From: Siphonodentalium dalli
Taxonomy: Eukaryota > Mollusca > Scaphopoda > Gadilida > Siphonodentaliidae
NCBI GenBank assembly: GCA_032622095.1
Contig: CP136061.1
Span: 15,252,440-15,316,439, forward strand
Direction of reading: 5' to 3'
Length of the DNA: 64,000 nucleotides
Each line of letters starts with the position of its first letter. The stretch's first letter is position 1. Below are positions 61,201 through 64,000 of the stretch, in pieces. The position numbers and the translations under genes are program-made. The notes under the pieces were generated by a model, which saw only the letters and a program-made list of their open reading frames with translations, was not told the DNA's origin and made no database searches.

Positions 61201-63104
61201 TCAGATCTGAATGATATTTGGTCTGGATGTTAGCCATCGCTGATCAGATCTGAATGATATTTGGTCTGGATGTTAGCCATCGCTGATGAGATCTGAATCA
61301 TATTTGGTCTGGATGTTAGCCATCGCTGATCAGATCTGAATCATATTTGGTCTGGATGTTAGCCATCGCTGATCAGATCTGAATGATATTTGGTCTGGAT
61401 GTTAGCCATCGCTGATCAGATCTGAATGATATTTGGTCTGGATGTTAGCCATCAGGATGCTTTTTAACAGAGAAGCCAATGATCAGTCCTTCCCAGGAGA
61501 CGGGAGTGATTGCTCTCGCACCCCTATGCACTCATAATTTTCAATTCACGGGTGCTGAAATTCCCACCCGTCCCTTTTCGCAAAATACTAATGGAGACTA
61601 ATTGTTGGTTCAATATTGAACTATTTTAAGGTTTATGTAGATCCTTTACCATCTCAGTTCAACTATGGCATATTAAAGTGTAACTAGACATAGGTCTATT
61701 CCACAATGACTTTTGGTTGAGCAAGAACCCAACTTACAATTATAGTATGGGTGCCATATTACACCCGTCTTCTGCATTACGGGAGCAAATAAATGCTCTC
61801 GCTGTGTTTTCCTCGTGGGAGGGACTGAATGATGTATTCAAACGTTTTCTGTTCTTGGGTTATCCTTCTTTTTTTGTATGTACAGTAATGCTCTAAATAA
61901 TCGACTCCTTAACCACAGCTGATTTATGGGTAATTTTTCAGGATTTAGTCGGAAATATGGCTTGTTGCCATTCATCAGAAAGTTCTCAGTGAGAGCTTTC
62001 CGATGAATGGCAACAAGCCATATTTCCGACTAAATCCTGAAAAATTACCCATAATTCTGCTGTGGTTAAGGAGTCGATTATTTAGAGCATTACTGTAACT
62101 GAGGCCCCCACCCCCCTTTTCGTACGCCGTATTCCATGCCCTGTTATGAGGTACGCCGTATTCCGGCCCCTCTGTTAGGAGGTATTCGGTATTCCAAATA
62201 TACCGGTACTCGTACGCCGACCTTCCAAAAACTGAAGTTTTCATATATTTTTATGTATTCCATATGGCTGTTAACTGGTATTCCGTATTCCACCCTCTGT
62301 ATTAAGTGGTATTCCGTATTCCATGGGGGTGGGGGTGGGGGCCTCGTAACTGATGGTTTTCTGTGTGTGCAGATTACTCAGCCATGGGTTATATGAATTA
62401 TATTTGACATTGATGTTCACCAACACAATGGCTTCCAATAATATGTGAAATTATAAAGATAGCATTTTCCCTTTTATTTGCAGTTTTCAATAAAACTTAT
62501 CATATTCAAAAATCTTGTGAAATTCATGGACAATTCTATTATTTGCCAATTGTTGTCATGGTGAAGAATAATTAAAAAAAATTCCCTCCTGCATCTACTT
62601 TTTTTCAAATGTTCGTAACCAGGTTATATTATTGTAGTGGCCTCAATATTATTTAACCCAGCCGCACTGGTGCAGCATTAAAGATCCTGTGCCAATGCAT
62701 TCTCTTATGTATGTGAATTCCCCAATGGGAGTTTTGCATACATAAGAGAATGCACTGGCTTACAAGGCCAAGGTACATGTAAATACTCCAGAATATAGGA
62801 TAATGCACTGGCTTTCAAGGTCAAGGTAAATATTGTTAAGCTAATGCATTCTCTCAAATATGTGAGGCTCCCTATGTGAGACTCACATATAAGAGAATGC
62901 ATTGGCACTGGGTTTTCGCAAAATTTTAGGAAGCTCCAGTCATGAATCACCACAGGACTTAGGACTTACAACCACAGGACTTAACACCACAGGAGTTTAA
63001 TAAAATGTTTTTTTTTATTAAAGGGCGAGGTTGAGCTGCCAATTCCAAGACTACATGTTGACTTTCCTATTGTGCTGTGTGAAGCACCGTATATGTGTAG
63101 GTAA
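52080..63104 (+). CDS. TUSC2: TUSC2 (FUS1) homologue, whole gene, 3 coding exons
   Basis: Exons 52080-52222, 60615-60720 and 63024-63104 join in phases 2 and 0 to a 109-residue protein; the human protein is 110 residues. The start MGQRVS fits the N-myristoylation pattern MGxxxS that TUSC2 uses. The segment TPFVFTRQGSMYFDRDGDLA followed by HEFYEE matches the most conserved TUSC2 block, and PRLHVDFPIVL matches the C-terminal block. Family knowledge: a small myristoylated, mainly mitochondrial protein linked to calcium handling and tumour suppression in mammals. It is head to head with the Notch ligand. Intron 1 (8.4 kb) and intron 2 (2.3 kb) are full of repeats, and the acceptor of exon 2 is preceded by a row of copies of itself. 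Confidence 0.95.
52323..52923. mobile_element. 600-bp fold-back element in TUSC2 intron 1
   Basis: Arms 52323-52596 and 52660-52923 are inverse copies separated by 63 bp. Shared blocks include GGCAATCTCACACGACTTCC, TGGTGTCATTCTTTTGG and CCCGTTATTTAGTAAA. Each arm contains a smaller palindrome made of two TTTAGTAAA-type halves. It begins 100 bp after the TUSC2 exon 1 donor and would form a stem of about 270 bp in the pre-mRNA. Confidence 0.75.
55565..57165 (+). repeat. Minisatellite, 84-bp unit, 19 copies
   Basis: CACAGTGCTTGATTAAATTA, TAATTCCTGCTGCTCTTTGT, GCAAAGTTGCAGGCACATGC, then TCTCCCAG|TGTGTTCACC. The array is bounded on both sides by the longer context CCAAGGCATCATGAAAGTTG. Each unit includes a polypyrimidine-AG acceptor-like site. 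TUSC2 intron 1. Confidence 0.92.
57195..57692. repeat. Minisatellite, 54-bp unit, 9 copies
   Basis: GGTGGACGAGACCTAAAGTA, AATATGTCATGCTGGGGACC, CATTCCTGGTATCA. The unit is a multiple of three and stop-free on both strands. It lies within a second, degraded copy of the 55412-55610 segment. TUSC2 intron 1. Confidence 0.92.
57894..58247 (+). other. Open frame of 117 codons with a 4x11-residue repeat, function unknown
   Basis: A plus-strand frame reads LPKWLKQLKNDILAKRRKQL, then four units of NNPPVKGGTFI (33-bp DNA unit at 58045-58177), and ends GEYDGHYFPVEFQSI-stop. Lysine-rich and without a recognised domain. It lies in TUSC2 intron 1 with no phase-compatible splice sites evident, so it may be chance, a TE remnant or an independent small gene. 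Confidence 0.25.
60090..60625 (+). repeat. TUSC2: Boundary minisatellite at the TUSC2 exon 2 acceptor, about 9 copies
   Basis: Units of 55-70 bp: a T-rich tract, CCAG|GTCTATGTATTTTGAT, CGGGATGGTGATCTCACA and CATGAATTCTAT. These are the polypyrimidine tract, AG and the first 45 or so bases of exon 2. Nearly all keep AG. The true exon is the last and differs by CTCGCACATG (Leu-Ala-His). Confidence 0.92.
60615..60720 (+). CDS. TUSC2: TUSC2 exon 2: DGDLAHEFYEE core
   Basis: Acceptor TTTTTTCCAG|GTCTATG, donor TCACAG|GTGATG; 106 nt, phase 2 in, phase 0 out. It encodes SMYFDRDGDLAHEFYEEVTD and GSSKVMRRDMQIISQ. The Asp-rich loop resembles an EF-hand-like loop noted for the family. Eight or nine degraded copies of acceptor plus exon start precede it, but only this copy reads DLAHEFYEE onward. 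Confidence 0.95.
61090..61452. repeat. Minisatellite, 43-bp unit, 8 copies
   Basis: GATGTTAGCCATCGCTGATC, AGATCTGAATCATATTTGGT, CTG. GATGAG/GATCAG and ATCATA/ATGATA variants alternate. TUSC2 intron 2. Confidence 0.92.
61883..62095. mobile_element. Tc1/mariner-like fold-back MITE, near-perfect hairpin
   Basis: Two arms of about 100 bp are almost perfect inverse complements, separated by only about 10 bp (61982-61994). The ends are CAGTAATGCTC and GAGCATTACTG, bounded by TA on both sides, the Tc1/mariner target duplication. It lies in intron 2 of TUSC2, and its transcript would form a long double-stranded stem. Confidence 0.75.
62691..62759. repeat. Hairpin family H, copy 10
   Basis: Arms read CTTATGTATGTG and GCATACATAAG, so the inner stem has changed from ATATAT to a still-paired ATGTAT/ATACAT. 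Intron 2 of TUSC2, near copy 11. Confidence 0.75.
62840..62906. repeat. Hairpin family H, copy 11
   Basis: Arms CTAATGCATTCTCTCAAATA and CATATAAGAGAATGCATTGG with loop GGCTCCCTATGTGAGAC. Followed by AAGCTCCAGTCATGAATC, the same flank as beside copy 9 (AAGCTCCAGTCATGGAGG). TUSC2 intron 2, about 120 bp before exon 3. Confidence 0.75.
63024..63104 (+). CDS. TUSC2: TUSC2 exon 3: C-terminal block and stop
   Basis: Acceptor TTTATTAAAG|GGCGAG, phase 0 in; 81 nt including TAA at 63102-63104. It encodes GEVELPIPRLHVDFPIVLCE and APYMCR. Human TUSC2 ends HVDFPVILYEV, so this protein has a slightly longer C-terminus. The last 30 or so coding bases plus the stop are tandemly duplicated just downstream (about 63116-63165). 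Confidence 0.93.
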   Translation, partial: GEVELPIPRLHVDFPIVLCEAPYMCR

Positions 63105-63165
63105 CCCAGCCATGGCTGTGTGAAGCACCGTATACATGTATATGTAGGTAACCCAGCCATGGCTG
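63068..63165 (+). repeat. TUSC2: Tandem duplication over the TUSC2 stop codon
   Basis: GTGTGAAGCACCGTATATGT-GTAGGTAACCCAGCCATGGCT is followed at once by a second copy with a 6-bp insertion. The last seven codons and the TAA are in the first copy; the second lies in the 3' UTR. Confidence 0.85.
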
Positions 63166-63214
63166 TATGGGACATATTCCAACACAGTCAAACCTGGTCA
63201 TATGTTATAAATCT

Positions 63215-63408
63215 ATGATGTTGGTAGAGCAGTGTGCAACAATTATGGACTTCCCAAATAGGGACCTGGTGCATTGGGTGAGCATAAACCGCTCAGATGA
63301 GGCACCTGTACAATTGCAACAGGCTTAAGACCCGGTATTGCTCAACAACTGTGGTAATAATGTGAAGCGCTTGGGGTTCCTTATATTAGAGAGATTTATA
63401 TAAGAAAT
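63215..63408 (+). mobile_element. SINE-like dispersed repeat, copy 2
   Basis: Begins with TTGGTAGAGCAGTG, similar to a tRNA A box. It continues with AATAGGGACCTGGTG, GGTATTGCTCAACAACTG and AATGTGAAGCGCTTGG, homologous to 14450-14635. Downstream of TUSC2 on the plus strand. Confidence 0.5.
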
Positions 63409-63836
63409 GAACGGCGGTTTCAATGTGGTCATGGGATTTTGACATGCTGAGTTTGCTGAATTTTTAACGCGGTCACAACCCATGACCACGTTGGATCTGC
63501 CGTTTATTATTTATATTTATATACTTAAATTCATTATCAACTAGGATTGTCTGTCTTTCAAACTATACTTATTCACTTTAAATGAACGCATGGAGTTCAG
63601 TTCGGACAGTTCGAATCCTCGCTTTTTAGAAATCCAAACATTGTGAGAATCCGTTGATGGAGAGCGGAAAAACGTAATTGCACAGTGAATTATACACATA
63701 CATGTATATAACGAAATGTCTTGTTAAACTTGTACTGATTATAGACCAAAAAAAATTGCTTGCCAAATCCGGACGTGCTGAATAGTCAAGCAGTCGTTCA
63801 TGTCCGACAATCCCCGGTGATTTCCGGGATCAATGT

Positions 63837-63897
63837 GTTCATAAACCTATGAATGACATCGAAAGTGACGTCACATTACGTTCATAGGTTTATGAAC
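63837..63897. repeat. Short palindrome near the window end
   Basis: GTTCATAAACCTATGAA returns inverted as TTCATAGGTTTATGAAC around a 27-bp centre. Downstream of TUSC2. Probably a MITE end or hairpin. No gene seen. Confidence 0.5.
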
Positions 63898-64000
63898 ATA
63901 TTGACTCAGGGGGCGTGTCTACCGTAACGCTATGGGGAAATCGGAAGCGATATTAGGTGTATGTAAATATACACCATTATTAATATGTTGACCCAGAGCT

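Larger units (their letters stand above)
60721..63023 (+). other. TUSC2: TUSC2 intron 2 (2.3 kb)
   Basis: 43-bp array, Tc1/mariner-like hairpin, a diverged TACGCCGTATTCC-rich tandem stretch (62120-62340) and hairpins H10 and H11. Confidence 0.85.
63105..64000 (+). other. TUSC2 3' flank
   Basis: Begins with the stop-codon duplication, then the SINE-like copy 2, an inverse pair around GGTCATGGGATTTTGACATG / CACAACCCATGACCACG (63427-63492), and a short palindrome. No canonical AATAAA seen soon after the stop, so the 3' end is not placed. No other gene recognised. Confidence 0.5.

Overview
This is a piece of an animal nuclear genome. It is AT-rich and has GT-AG introns, a LINE reverse transcriptase, many small DNA-transposon remnants and a very heavy load of minisatellites. 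The content fits a marine invertebrate (lophotrochozoan or cephalochordate-like), but nothing seen fixes the phylum. Two complete protein-coding genes could be assembled exon by exon. In both, every splice junction is GT-AG and the reading frame is unbroken.

Gene 1 fills positions 2009-47872 on the minus strand. It is a DSL-family Notch ligand (Delta/Jagged type) with 14 coding exons, 2796 nt of CDS and 931 residues. In order it has a signal peptide, an MNNL/C2-like N-terminal domain, a DSL domain with all six cysteines, 13 EGF repeats, a cysteine-free juxtamembrane region of about 120 residues, one transmembrane helix with an RRRKR stop-transfer signal, and a short tail with YDNV and NICN motifs. 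Gene 2, at 52080-63104 on the plus strand, is the TUSC2 (FUS1) homologue: 3 coding exons and 109 residues. It has an N-myristoylation start (MGxxxS), the conserved DGDLAHEFYEE block and the HVDFP block. The two genes are head to head, about 4.2 kb apart.

The remaining sequence is intronic or intergenic. It holds about 30 tandem arrays, at least 11 copies of a 69-bp palindromic hairpin repeat, and MITE-like or fold-back elements. Some of these have clear target-site duplications: a Mutator-like element (10 bp), a hAT-like element (8 bp) and a Tc1/mariner-like element (TA). There are also two LINE reverse-transcriptase fragments, a SINE-like family and a kilobase-scale inverted repeat.

The most unusual feature links genes and repeats. 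Many arrays are seeded on exon-intron junctions. The unit contains the real splice site plus some real exon sequence, and it has been copied tandemly into the intron. This occurs at nine splice boundaries of the Notch ligand (exons 3, 4, 5, 6 on both sides, 8, 11 on both sides, 12) and at the acceptor of TUSC2 exon 2. Most copies keep usable-looking AG or GT sites, so true splice sites sit beside rows of decoys. Next to the DSL exon, a 1.8-kb array reads on the transcribed strand as about 79 successive GTAGGT/GTAAGT 5' splice-site-like motifs. From memory, unverified, boundary-spanning minisatellites have been described in amphioxus genes ('mirages'). If that holds, this window shows the phenomenon at unusual density in two unrelated genes.
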